Of a DNA stretch of 58,096 nt, positions 8,088 through 16,718 are shown one piece after another. Below the pieces are notes generated by a model, which was not told where the DNA came from, did no database searches, and worked only from the letters and a program-made list of their open reading frames with translations. Numbering within the stretch: the first letter of the stretch is position 1; each line of letters begins with the position of its first letter. The DNA is from JAPLMW01 sp964619675 (GTDB taxonomy: Bacteria; Planctomycetota; Phycisphaerae; Sedimentisphaerales; UBA12454). Where the stretch lies: assembly GCA_964619675.1 (NCBI GenBank), contig CAZUEO010000011.1, positions 1 through 58,096 of the forward strand, read 5' to 3'. The position numbers were made by a program, and so were the translations under genes.

Positions 8088-10265
8088 ATGGTAGAAGCAT
8101 TCAAAAAGAGGATAATCAGTCATCTCGGTCACAGGGATTACAAGCCTGTAAAGCCCGTGAACCTGGCAAAGTCGCTTGGCGTAAAACCGGATGAACTGGA
8201 TACATTCAAAAAAGCCTTCGAGCAGCTTCAGGACGAAGGTCTTGTCATTATCGGTTCAAGGAATCTCATTTCACTCCCTGCCCCAAGCGGTAAAATTTAC
8301 GGAACATTCAGAGCAGCGTCAAAAGGTTTTGGTTTTGTAACACCGATTGAGCCCAATTCCCACAGCGACTTGTTCATTCCCGAAGAGTTTACCTCAGATG
8401 CGATGACTGGAGATACGGTTGCTGCAAAAGTGGTAAAGGAAACACGTCACGGCAGCCAGATTCGATACAGCGGCAAAATCATCGAAATCCTTCAGCGGGC
8501 CAGCAACCGTTTTGTCGGAACAATTGCGAAAAAAGGCGATTCTTATTATCTTCTACCGGACGGCAAATTCACTGACCCTGTTGAGATTGACGATGTCGGC
8601 GCAAAAAATGCTCAACCTGGCGACAAGGCTGTTGTCGAAATAATAAACTATCCTACTCAATACAATTACGCTTGCGGCGTTGTTATCGAACTGCTCGGAA
8701 AAAGCGGAACGTATAAAACCGAAATTGACGCTTGTTTAAGGCGGTTCGCTCTGCCCGTTCAATTCGATAAAAGTTGTCTCGATTCGGCATCACAGGCCGC
8801 AGCAAGCTTTCAGCACGCCGGTTTGGCCGGCAGACTCAATTTGACAGAAAAAATCATAATAACTATCGACCCTGAAGATGCAAAGGATTTTGATGATGCC
8901 ATAAGCGTTGAAGAAAATCCCGATGGCACTTTTACGCTTGGCGTCCACATTGCAGATGTCAGCAGCTTTATCGAGCAGAACTCACCGCTTGATATTGAAG
9001 CGAAAAACAGAGGCAACAGCGTCTATCTGCCCGGCTTTGTTATCCCGATGCTGCCGGAAACTCTCAGCAATGGCGTTTGCAGTCTCCAGCCTAACCAAAT
9101 GAGATTTACGAAGTCGATTTTTATAACCTATGACTCCTCGGCAAATATTCTTAAAAGGGACTTTGCAAACTCTGTTATCCGTTCAACGGCAAGGCTCACA
9201 TATACCGAGACCGACAGAATCCTCAAAGGCCAAAAAACGCAGAGACCGCCGCAGGTTGTTGCGCTGCTGCGCGATATGGAAAAACTTGCAAGGATAATAG
9301 AATTACGTCGCAACAGTAGCGGTATGCTTCATCTCGATTTGCCGGAAACCGAGCTTGTCTTCGACAAATCCGGCAGGGTAACTGACGCTCATCCTGCTGA
9401 TACCGGCTATCCTCATACGATGATTGAGATGTTTATGGTCGAGGCAAATGAAGCGGTTGCAGAGCTTCTAAACAGCCTCGATGTTCCTTTTATGAGAAGG
9501 ATTCACCCGGACCCGGACTCATTGAGTTTAAAAGGCCTTTCCCAAACGCTCAAAATGTTCGGCGTTTCTGCGCCGAAAAATCCCGACAGGTTCGATTTAC
9601 AGAATATTCTTGCCTATATAAAGGAAAAAAAAGCCGCTTATGCGGTAAATATTTATGTCCTCCGCTCTCTTACCCGTGCCGAGTATTCACCGCTGAACAT
9701 AGGCCATTACGCCCTTGCCTCGAAGCATTATTGTCATTTTACAAGCCCCATTAGAAGATACGCCGATTTGCTTATCCACAGACTTCTTGAGATGTATCTT
9801 AAGGGAAAGATGCAAAAAGAAACTTTAACGGAATCAGAACTTACTGAAATAGGCAAACACCTGACTTTCACTGAGGGACGGGCGGATAGTGCCGAGGGGG
9901 ATTTAAAAACCGTTTTGATTTTGCAGCTTTTCCAGAAGCGTCTTGGCGAAACCATTGAAACAGTGATCAGCGGCCTTGCGAATTTCGGAGTTTTTGTTCA
10001 GTGCACAAAGTTTGGTGTTGAAGGTCTTATCCCGCTTGACCTGCTCGGCAAAGATAAATTTATTTACGACCATCGCGCACAGTGCGTTTACGGCCAGCGC
10101 AGCGGCAGAACATTCCATATTGGTATGCCTTTGACTGTCAGGATTGTATCTGTTAATATAGCGGCAAGACAATTAAATGTTATTCCGGTCGAGAAACCAA
10201 AAGGAGAAACGGTCCATCGGAAGAAAATGAAAGGGAAAAATAGATTGAGGAAGGTAAAAAAATGA
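8088..10265 (+). CDS. rnr: Ribonuclease R (RNB-family 3'-5' exoribonuclease)
   Basis: Degrades structured RNA from the 3' end. From the ATG at 8088 the protein is 725 residues. It has an N-terminal helix-turn-helix-like part (KPVKPVNLAKSLGVKPDELD), cold-shock OB folds, the RNB catalytic block with DPEDAKDFDDAIS starting near residue 261, an S1 domain near 617-695 (ISGLANFGVFVQ) and a basic tail (KKMKGKNRLRKVKK). The frame is open upstream into rpsT, but that part has no family similarity. I chose 8088 for its spacing to the GGGGG site; 8082 is possible. The stop overlaps the next start (ATGA). Confidence 0.93.
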   Translation: MVEAFKKRIISHLGHRDYKPVKPVNLAKSLGVKPDELDTFKKAFEQLQDEGLVIIGSRNLISLPAPSGKIYGTFRAASKGFGFVTPIEPNSHSDLFIPEEFTSDAMTGDTVAAKVVKETRHGSQIRYSGKIIEILQRASNRFVGTIAKKGDSYYLLPDGKFTDPVEIDDVGAKNAQPGDKAVVEIINYPTQYNYACGVVIELLGKSGTYKTEIDACLRRFALPVQFDKSCLDSASQAAASFQHAGLAGRLNLTEKIIITIDPEDAKDFDDAISVEENPDGTFTLGVHIADVSSFIEQNSPLDIEAKNRGNSVYLPGFVIPMLPETLSNGVCSLQPNQMRFTKSIFITYDSSANILKRDFANSVIRSTARLTYTETDRILKGQKTQRPPQVVALLRDMEKLARIIELRRNSSGMLHLDLPETELVFDKSGRVTDAHPADTGYPHTMIEMFMVEANEAVAELLNSLDVPFMRRIHPDPDSLSLKGLSQTLKMFGVSAPKNPDRFDLQNILAYIKEKKAAYAVNIYVLRSLTRAEYSPLNIGHYALASKHYCHFTSPIRRYADLLIHRLLEMYLKGKMQKETLTESELTEIGKHLTFTEGRADSAEGDLKTVLILQLFQKRLGETIETVISGLANFGVFVQCTKFGVEGLIPLDLLGKDKFIYDHRAQCVYGQRSGRTFHIGMPLTVRIVSVNIAARQLNVIPVEKPKGETVHRKKMKGKNRLRKVKK

Positions 10266-11575
10266 AAGCAACAAAGTATGCTGTTTTGAAGATAGTTTTA
10301 TTTGCGGTTTTTTTCACACACTCGCTTGTTTTTGCAGCCTCATCAGATTGTCCTCAGAATATTATTTTTATAATTGTTGACGGCGGCGGGTTTAATCATA
10401 TTGACGCGGCAGATTATTATTCTTATGGCAAAAAGAGAAGCCTGCCTTTCGAAAAATTTCCTGTAAAACTTGCAGTAACCACCTATTCTGCAGGCGGCTC
10501 GTACGACCCGAAGAAGGCAGCGGAAGATTTTAATTATGTAAAGACGGGTTTTACAGACAGCGCAGCGGCGGCAACGGCGATGTCGACAGGCTTTAAAACC
10601 TTCAATGGCGCGCTCGGCGTCGATGTCAATGGCAGCAGACTTGAGCATATAATCGAAAGATGTGAAAAACTCGGTATGGCAACCGGAGCGGTTACGACTA
10701 CTGCGATAACCGATGCCACGCCGGCAGGTTTTGTCGCTCATCAAAAGTCCCGCAAAAGCCGTAAACAAATTGCTGATGAAATGATAAATCGAAGCGATAT
10801 GGAGGTTCTTTTCGGCTGTGGGAATCCTTTTTTCGACGACAACGGCAGGAAACTCGACAAACCCGGCAGCTTTAAATATGTCGGCTCAAAGGAAATTTGG
10901 AAATCGCTCGTTGAAGACTCGGCCGGCAGGTGGACTTTGATTCAAAGCAGACAGGAGTTTCTTAATCTTGCCGAAGGTAATACACCGGAAAAGGTTTTGG
11001 GTATTGCTCAGGCCGCATCCACGCTGCAGCAGAAACGCAGCGGAAAATCTGTTGTGCCTTTTGATGTACAGTTAAATCAAAATATGCCGTCTCTTGCTGA
11101 AATGATAAAGGCTGCTTTTAATGTCCTCGACGAGGACGATGACGGATTTTTTATTATGATTGAGGCAAGTGCTGTTGACTGGGCCTCGCACGGTAATGAC
11201 GGTGCAAGAATGATAGAGGAGATGATCGATTTTGACAATGCCGTCAAGGCTGTGGTCGAATGGGTCGCCGGCAAAAGCTCCTGGCGCCAAACCCTTGTAA
11301 TTGTTACAGCCGACCATGAGTGCGGTTATCTGACGGGACCGGACAAAAGCAGATTTGTGGCCGGTAGCGGCAAGGGAAAATTGCCGAAAATGCAGTTCAA
11401 CTCCAGGAAACATACAAACTCGCTTGTAGCTTTTTATGCAAAAGGACGGGGCGCAAAACTTTTCGCCAAACGGATAAAAGGCAAAGACCCTGTCTATGGT
11501 CCGTATATAGACAACACTGACATTGCCAAAGTCGTTTTTGCGCTTCTTGAGAAAAAGGTTTCGATAGAGAAATGA
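10262..11575 (+). CDS. Alkaline phosphatase, exported
   Basis: Hydrolyses phosphate monoesters outside the cytoplasm. The 437-residue protein starts with a signal peptide (about residues 1-26, ending LVFAASS). It has the metal-binding FIIVDGGGFNH segment at 36-45, the active-site TDSAAAATA with nucleophile Ser100, and TADHECGYLTG near the C-terminus, all marks of the PhoA family. The start overlaps the rnr stop by 4 bases and the stop overlaps a small membrane-protein gene by 4 bases, so the three are translationally coupled. Confidence 0.92.
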   Translation: MKATKYAVLKIVLFAVFFTHSLVFAASSDCPQNIIFIIVDGGGFNHIDAADYYSYGKKRSLPFEKFPVKLAVTTYSAGGSYDPKKAAEDFNYVKTGFTDSAAAATAMSTGFKTFNGALGVDVNGSRLEHIIERCEKLGMATGAVTTTAITDATPAGFVAHQKSRKSRKQIADEMINRSDMEVLFGCGNPFFDDNGRKLDKPGSFKYVGSKEIWKSLVEDSAGRWTLIQSRQEFLNLAEGNTPEKVLGIAQAASTLQQKRSGKSVVPFDVQLNQNMPSLAEMIKAAFNVLDEDDDGFFIMIEASAVDWASHGNDGARMIEEMIDFDNAVKAVVEWVAGKSSWRQTLVIVTADHECGYLTGPDKSRFVAGSGKGKLPKMQFNSRKHTNSLVAFYAKGRGAKLFAKRIKGKDPVYGPYIDNTDIAKVVFALLEKKVSIEK

Positions 11576-11802
11576 GGGTTTTTTTGTTATCCGTCGGCAG
11601 TTTATTATTTCTCGTTTCTTTTGCTGCGCATATCTATGTAAAGGTGAAACTTCGTCCCAAGCAGGAATCCGATTTTGATGAAATTTATTGGGAGTTTGAG
11701 GATACCCATCCCGGCTTTGCCCGCTACAATAGACTCTCGAGGATGACCTTTACAGGGATGGTTTTCGGAGCGATTCTGCTGTTTTTGGCTCTTGTTTTTT
11801 AA
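11572..11802 (+). CDS. Small two-span membrane protein, unknown function
   Basis: A 76-residue protein with hydrophobic segments at about residues 3-24 and 58-76 and a charged middle (RPKQESDFDEIYWEFEDTHP). No known family recognised. It overlaps the alkaline phosphatase stop by 4 bases and is followed by a small dyad (TGCCA ATC TGGCA, about 11807-11819) that may end the transcript. Its coupling to an exported phosphatase suggests an envelope role, which is inference only. Confidence 0.65.
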   Translation: MRVFLLSVGSLLFLVSFAAHIYVKVKLRPKQESDFDEIYWEFEDTHPGFARYNRLSRMTFTGMVFGAILLFLALVF

Positions 11803-11935
11803 AGACTGCCAATCTGGCATAAAAAACATCTTTTTCTGTTTCCATAAGTACCTGCCGACGCTGAACTTGCGTTTTTACGCTTTCAGGCACATCCTTTGCT
11901 CTATTTAGTTACTACAGAGATAGAAAGGAAAGGTT

Positions 11936-14524
11936 ATGCAGTTTGATAAATTTACATTAAAGGCTCAGGAAGCCTTGGCCACTGCTCAGCAGATAGCGAT
12001 GCAGAAGTCTAATACGGTTCTTTCCCCGTTGCATCTGCTGGCCGCCATTTTGCGCGACGATGCCGGCGTTGCGGTTATGGTATTGAAGTTAATCGGTGCC
12101 AATGTCGGCCGTGTAAAAGAGATGACCGATAACGAAATCGGCCGCCTTGCCACCGGAAATGTCGGTGCTCAGATTATGCCAGACCCTGTCCTCAATCAGA
12201 TAATTCTTGACGCACAAAACCGTGCGGAAAAAAGAGGCGATGAGTATTTGGGAGTCGAGCATCTCTTTTTGTCCCTCGCCTCTGTCAGTAGCGGTGCGAA
12301 AGAGGTTTTGTCCGTTAATTCCATCACGCCCGAGCAGATTGAAGCGGCCTTGAAGCAAATCCGCGGCTCAGAAAAAATTACCGATGCGAGTCCTGAAGAA
12401 AAGTACAAGGCTCTTGAAAGGTACGGTATAGACCTTGTTGAGCTTGCCCGCGTGGGAAAGCTCGATCCCGTTATCGGCAGGGAAGAGGAAATCAGGCGTT
12501 GTATGCAGGTGCTTAACAGGCGAACTAAAAATAATCCTGTGCTCATTGGCGAACCGGGTGTGGGTAAAACAGCTATTGTTGAAGGCCTTGCCCAGCGCAT
12601 TGTGGCAGGCGATGTGCCGGCAGGCCTGAAGAATAAGAAAGTCGTTGCTCTTGATATGGGCGCTTTGATTGCAGGCACAAAATATCGTGGCGAATTCGAG
12701 GACAGGTTCAAAGCCGTCCTCAAGGAAGTTATCGCTTCTGAAGGCGGAGTCGTATTATTTATCGATGAATTACACACCGTAGTCGGCGCAGGAAGGGCCG
12801 AAGGCGCCGTTGATGCAGGCAATTTATTAAAGCCCTCGCTTGCCCGCGGCGAGCTCCGCTGCATAGGCGCAACGACAATCGACGAATATCGCAAGCACGT
12901 TGAAAAAGACGCTGCGCTTGAGAGAAGATTTCAACCGATTTTGATTGACCCGCCTACAGTCGAAGAAACCATCGCGATACTACGGGGCCTCAAGGACAGA
13001 TACGATACGCATCACGGCGTAAGAATCACCGATGGCGCTCTGGTTGCTGCTGCGACTTTATCAAACAGATACATATCTGACAGATGGCTGCCGGACAAAG
13101 CCATTGATTTAATTGACGAGGCTGCATCAAAACTTCGGATTGAAAACGATTCGCTGCCTGCCGAACTTGACGATATACGCAGAAAAATTATGCAGCTTCA
13201 GATTGAAAAGCAGGCGCTGAAAAAAGAGACCGATGCAGCAAGTAAAAGACGGCTTGAAAATCTTGAAAAACAGCTCAAGGATCTGCAGCAAAAGGATAAG
13301 GAGCTTACCGAAGAATGGGAAACCGAAAAAGCGGACATCAACGCAATAAAAGCGATTAAGGAAAAAATTGACCGTGCCCGGACGGAGTTTGACGAAGCCC
13401 AGCGCAAAGGCGATCTTGAAACAGCGGCAAGGCTGAAATACAGCACAATCGCTGATTTGCAAAAGCAGCTCGAGCAAAAGGAACAGCAGCTTGCCAAAAG
13501 CGATGCCGGCAAAATGATTCGCAATGAAGTTACCGAAGAGCACGTTGCGCAAATCGTTGCCAAATGGACGGGCATACCGGTTTCAAAATTACTCAGCGGC
13601 CAGCGCGAACGCTTGATGCATATGGAAGATGAAATTCACAAGCGCGTTGTCGGCCAGGACGAAGCCGTTGCCGCGTTGTGCAATGCCGTTCGCAGAAACC
13701 GTGCCGGCCTTGGCGATACTGACAGGCCAATCGGCGTGTTTTTATTTCTCGGCCCGACAGGCGTCGGCAAAACCGAGCTTTCAAAAGCCCTTGCGGAATT
13801 TCTCTTTAACAACCCTAATGCGATGGTGCGTGTCGATATGAGCGAATTTATGGAACAGCACAGCATTGCCCGTTTAATCGGCTCGCCGCCCGGATACGTA
13901 GGTTACGAAGAAGGCGGCAGATTAACCGAGGCCGTCCGCAGAAAACCTTACTCGGTCGTCCTGCTCGACGAGATTGAAAAAGCACATCCCGATGTATTTA
14001 ACGTTCTGCTACAGGTCTTTGATGAAGGCAGGCTGACCGACGGGCAGGGGAGAACGGTCGATTTCAAGAACACCGTTATAATAATGACCAGCAATATGGC
14101 CAGCGAGCAGATTCTTGCGCTCACGGAGGAAAAAGGCGCAGACTGGGAAATTGAGGCGCACGTAAGGGATGTTTTAAGAAAGTATTTCAAGCCGGAATTT
14201 CTGAACAGAATTGATGAAAGCATTGTCTTTCATATGTTGACAAAAGGAGACCTTGAAAAAATTGTCGAGATACAGATTGCCCGTCTTGCGCAGAGATTGC
14301 GCGACAGGCATATCAATGCCGAGTTTACGGGCAATGCTAAAAGACAGTTGATGGACGAAGGTTATGACCCTGCCTTTGGTGCAAGGCCGCTCAAGCGCAC
14401 TATCCAGCAGAGACTCGAGAATAAGCTTGCCGCCGAACTTATTGAAGGCAGGTTTGCCGAAGGCGATTGCATTAAAATCGACGCCAATGCCCACACCTTT
14501 ACGTTTGAAAAGATAAATTCCTGA
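11936..14524 (+). CDS. clpB: ATP-dependent disaggregase ClpB
   Basis: A cytoplasmic AAA+ chaperone that dissolves protein aggregates with DnaK. The 862-residue protein has the Clp N domain (residues 1-145), first AAA+ domain with Walker A GEPGVGKT near 205-212, a coiled-coil middle domain (about 400-525, Lys/Glu/Gln rich), second AAA+ domain with GPTGVGKT near 606-613, and a C-terminal D2-small domain. The middle domain marks ClpB rather than ClpA or ClpC. An AGGAAAGG ribosome site precedes the ATG. No CIRCE operator is seen upstream. A terminator follows at 14547. Confidence 0.96.
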   Translation: MQFDKFTLKAQEALATAQQIAMQKSNTVLSPLHLLAAILRDDAGVAVMVLKLIGANVGRVKEMTDNEIGRLATGNVGAQIMPDPVLNQIILDAQNRAEKRGDEYLGVEHLFLSLASVSSGAKEVLSVNSITPEQIEAALKQIRGSEKITDASPEEKYKALERYGIDLVELARVGKLDPVIGREEEIRRCMQVLNRRTKNNPVLIGEPGVGKTAIVEGLAQRIVAGDVPAGLKNKKVVALDMGALIAGTKYRGEFEDRFKAVLKEVIASEGGVVLFIDELHTVVGAGRAEGAVDAGNLLKPSLARGELRCIGATTIDEYRKHVEKDAALERRFQPILIDPPTVEETIAILRGLKDRYDTHHGVRITDGALVAAATLSNRYISDRWLPDKAIDLIDEAASKLRIENDSLPAELDDIRRKIMQLQIEKQALKKETDAASKRRLENLEKQLKDLQQKDKELTEEWETEKADINAIKAIKEKIDRARTEFDEAQRKGDLETAARLKYSTIADLQKQLEQKEQQLAKSDAGKMIRNEVTEEHVAQIVAKWTGIPVSKLLSGQRERLMHMEDEIHKRVVGQDEAVAALCNAVRRNRAGLGDTDRPIGVFLFLGPTGVGKTELSKALAEFLFNNPNAMVRVDMSEFMEQHSIARLIGSPPGYVGYEEGGRLTEAVRRKPYSVVLLDEIEKAHPDVFNVLLQVFDEGRLTDGQGRTVDFKNTVIIMTSNMASEQILALTEEKGADWEIEAHVRDVLRKYFKPEFLNRIDESIVFHMLTKGDLEKIVEIQIARLAQRLRDRHINAEFTGNAKRQLMDEGYDPAFGARPLKRTIQQRLENKLAAELIEGRFAEGDCIKIDANAHTFTFEKINS

Positions 14525-14546
14525 TGGTCGCTGCAGACAAAAAAAT

Positions 14547-14573
14547 GGCGGAGCTTTGTAAGCCCCGCCTTTT
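14547..14573 (+). terminator. clpB intrinsic terminator
   Basis: GGCGG pairs with CCGCC and GCTT with AAGC across one A-C mismatch, with loop TGT, followed by TTTT. It lies 23 bases after the clpB stop. Confidence 0.75.
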
Positions 14574-14871
14574 GCTTTATGGCTCTTTCCTTTTAGCGTT
14601 TTAGCTTTTTTCCTGCTCTATCCTGCTTACCATCTGACTTGTGTCCCTGCCGTCGAGACGGATAAGAGGCTTTAGCTAAACATGACCATTCCTGGTCTTG
14701 CGAGCCATCTTTTCTAACCCTTGTCCACAGACATATCGGTATGGCAATATTAAAAAGTTGAATCTTTTTTCATACAAATTTGTGGTTTCGCAAAAACTAT
14801 TTATACTGGCAAAAAAAGGCGAAATAGGTTAAAAAATAGCGGTCTTATTTACAAGAAAAGGGATAAAGAAT
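14574..14871 (+). other. 298-base gene-free gap with small dyads and a promoter
   Basis: No open frame with family similarity. Visible structure: CCGTCGAGACGG (14650-14661), the palindrome TTTAGCTAAA (14671-14680) and GACCATTCCTGGTC (14684-14697) close together, then a likely promoter at 14780-14807 (-35 TTGTGG, 16 bases, -10 TATACT) for the alcohol dehydrogenase gene. The clustered dyads lie upstream of that promoter, so they are not in its leader. They could belong to a small RNA or an operator. Confidence 0.4.
14780..14807 (+). promoter_or_regulatory. Predicted promoter of the alcohol dehydrogenase gene
   Basis: -35 TTGTGG (14780-14785), 16-base spacer, -10 TATACT (14802-14807), about 60 bases upstream of the ATG at 14872. 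Confidence 0.45.
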
Positions 14872-16029
14872 ATGCAAAATTTCACCTATTGCAATCCGGT
14901 CAATATAGTCTTCGGCAAAGGCACAATCGCACAAATCAATGAGCTTATAAAGCCGAATGCGAAGGTCCTTTTAACTTATGGCGGCGGCTCGATAAAGAAA
15001 AACGGCGTTTACCGGCAGGTCAAGGCCGCGCTGAAGAAGCGAAAGGTCTTCGAATTTAGCGGTATTGAGCCGAACCCCGTTTATGAAACTCTTATGAAGG
15101 CCGTACAGCTCGGCCGCGAAAAGAAAATAGACTTTATTCTCGCTGTCGGCGGTGGCTCTGTGCTTGACGGCTCGAAATTCATCGCTGCCGCAATTGGCTA
15201 CAAAGGCAAAGACCCGTGGAAAATCCTGCAAAACCACGGCGTTGATGTGCGCTGGGCGGTGCCTTTGGGAACGGTGCTTACGCTCCCTGCAACAGCTTCT
15301 GAAATGAACTCAGTTGCGGTTATATCCAGAAAAAGTACAACAGAAAAGCTTTTCTTTGGCAGCCCGTTTGTCTATCCCGTATTTTCCATTCTCGACCCGC
15401 AGACTACTTATTCACTGCCCAAAAATCAGCTTCGCAACGGCATCGTCGATACCTTTATTCACGTTGCCGAGCAGTACGCAACGGTTGATTTGAATACGCC
15501 TGTGCAGGATGGATTCGCCGAGGCGATTTTCAAAACGCTTATCGAAATAGCGCCTTCTGTAATGAGCGGGAAAAAGGATTATTGCGCTCGTGCATCATTT
15601 ATGTGGTCTGCGACGCAGGCCCTTTGCGGCCTTTTGAGCTGCGGCATTATCGGCGACTGGAGCACTCATATGATAGGCCATGAGCTTACCGCCTTTTTCG
15701 GTCTGGCTCACGCCGAGACGCTTGCGATTGTTATGCCGGCCGTTTGGAGGTATAAAATCACCCACAAGGCCGACAAGCTCGCTAAAATGGCTCAAAACGT
15801 ATGGGGCGTAAAACGCGGCAGTAAAAAGCAGAAAGCCGCTGCCGCGATAGACCGCACCATCAGATTCTTCCACTCAATCGATATGCCGACCAGGCTGAAA
15901 GATTACGGCATTGGCCAAAAAGATGTCCAAAAAGTTGTTGACCGTTTTGCCCGCAGGGGTGACGTACTTGGTGAACACGGCGATATTGATGCGAAGGCTG
16001 TAAGAAAAATTTTAAAACTGTGTTTGTGA
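14872..16029 (+). CDS. Iron-containing (YqhD/BDH-type) alcohol dehydrogenase
   Basis: An NAD(P)H-dependent aldehyde/alcohol oxidoreductase of the group III metal-dependent family, 385 residues. The nucleotide-binding GGGSVLD lies at 93-99. Candidate metal ligands Asp193, His197, His266 and His280 match the YqhD pattern almost position for position. YqhD-type enzymes reduce many aldehydes and are linked to aldehyde detoxification. The gene has its own promoter and is 10 bases upstream of a zinc-ribbon protein gene, likely co-transcribed. Confidence 0.92.
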   Translation: MQNFTYCNPVNIVFGKGTIAQINELIKPNAKVLLTYGGGSIKKNGVYRQVKAALKKRKVFEFSGIEPNPVYETLMKAVQLGREKKIDFILAVGGGSVLDGSKFIAAAIGYKGKDPWKILQNHGVDVRWAVPLGTVLTLPATASEMNSVAVISRKSTTEKLFFGSPFVYPVFSILDPQTTYSLPKNQLRNGIVDTFIHVAEQYATVDLNTPVQDGFAEAIFKTLIEIAPSVMSGKKDYCARASFMWSATQALCGLLSCGIIGDWSTHMIGHELTAFFGLAHAETLAIVMPAVWRYKITHKADKLAKMAQNVWGVKRGSKKQKAAAAIDRTIRFFHSIDMPTRLKDYGIGQKDVQKVVDRFARRGDVLGEHGDIDAKAVRKILKLCL

Positions 16030-16039
16030 GGATATTCTT

Positions 16040-16708
16040 ATGAAATCTTTTAAATTTGCATCTGTTTTTGTCATTGCAGCTTTTTTAATGTTGTTCTGTA
16101 TGGGCTGGACGGCAAGGCACAATATCGACCTCGGCGAGTTTATAAAGGAAATTACCATCATAAATGTCAGGGGCAATCAGACGCAGTCTGCGATTTGGCT
16201 GCCCTTTGAGTTTAATGTAAATGCGATAGCCTCTGGTTCAAAAACGCAAACGGACATTTCATTTTTGAAATCTTATCTGATTTTTATGGTTCAGTGCTCG
16301 GTTGACCGCGGCGGCAGTCAGACCTATACCTCATGGTCCCAGATTCAAAACAGGGCTTTTCTCAAGGGCTTTTCATCTGCCCGGCTCAGACCCTTGACCC
16401 TCGTGCCGGTCGGGCTCAGCCAAAAGCTCGAAGCGATAAAGACTGCAATGGCAGGTAGCGAAAGTTCTGTCGGCAATATGCACATCCTCGTGTTTGACAT
16501 TAACGACCCCGCTGGCAAACCTCTGGTTGATACTGCCAGGCGGGACAAGCTCACTTTGGTTCTCGATGCATCCGGCCCCTTCAGCAGGACAGAATTTACC
16601 TGGCACACGCCCTTCGATGCCGTTATTGATGCGGGTTTTTGTCCCAAATGCGGCGAGAAAATCAAAGCTCAATGGCACTACTGCCCGTGGTGCGGTAATA
16701 AACTGTAG
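16040..16708 (+). CDS. Exported or anchored protein with C-terminal zinc ribbon
   Basis: A 222-residue protein of unknown function. The N-terminus has a hydrophobic signal or anchor at about 5-22 (FKFASVFVIAAFLMLFCMGW). The middle has no recognised domain. The C-terminus is a short zinc ribbon with Cys201, Cys204, Cys215 and Cys218 (CPKCGEKI then CPWCGNKL). It follows the alcohol dehydrogenase by 10 bases and ends 10 bases before the convergent radical-SAM gene. A zinc ribbon after a signal sequence is a little unusual and may mean the chain is anchored rather than secreted. Confidence 0.6.
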   Translation: MKSFKFASVFVIAAFLMLFCMGWTARHNIDLGEFIKEITIINVRGNQTQSAIWLPFEFNVNAIASGSKTQTDISFLKSYLIFMVQCSVDRGGSQTYTSWSQIQNRAFLKGFSSARLRPLTLVPVGLSQKLEAIKTAMAGSESSVGNMHILVFDINDPAGKPLVDTARRDKLTLVLDASGPFSRTEFTWHTPFDAVIDAGFCPKCGEKIKAQWHYCPWCGNKL

Positions 16709-16718
16709 CCGCCGTGCA

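Noticed and set aside
11803..11935. CIRCE or other heat-shock operator before clpB
   Set aside because: No TTAGCACTC-type inverted repeat or clear heat-shock promoter could be seen.
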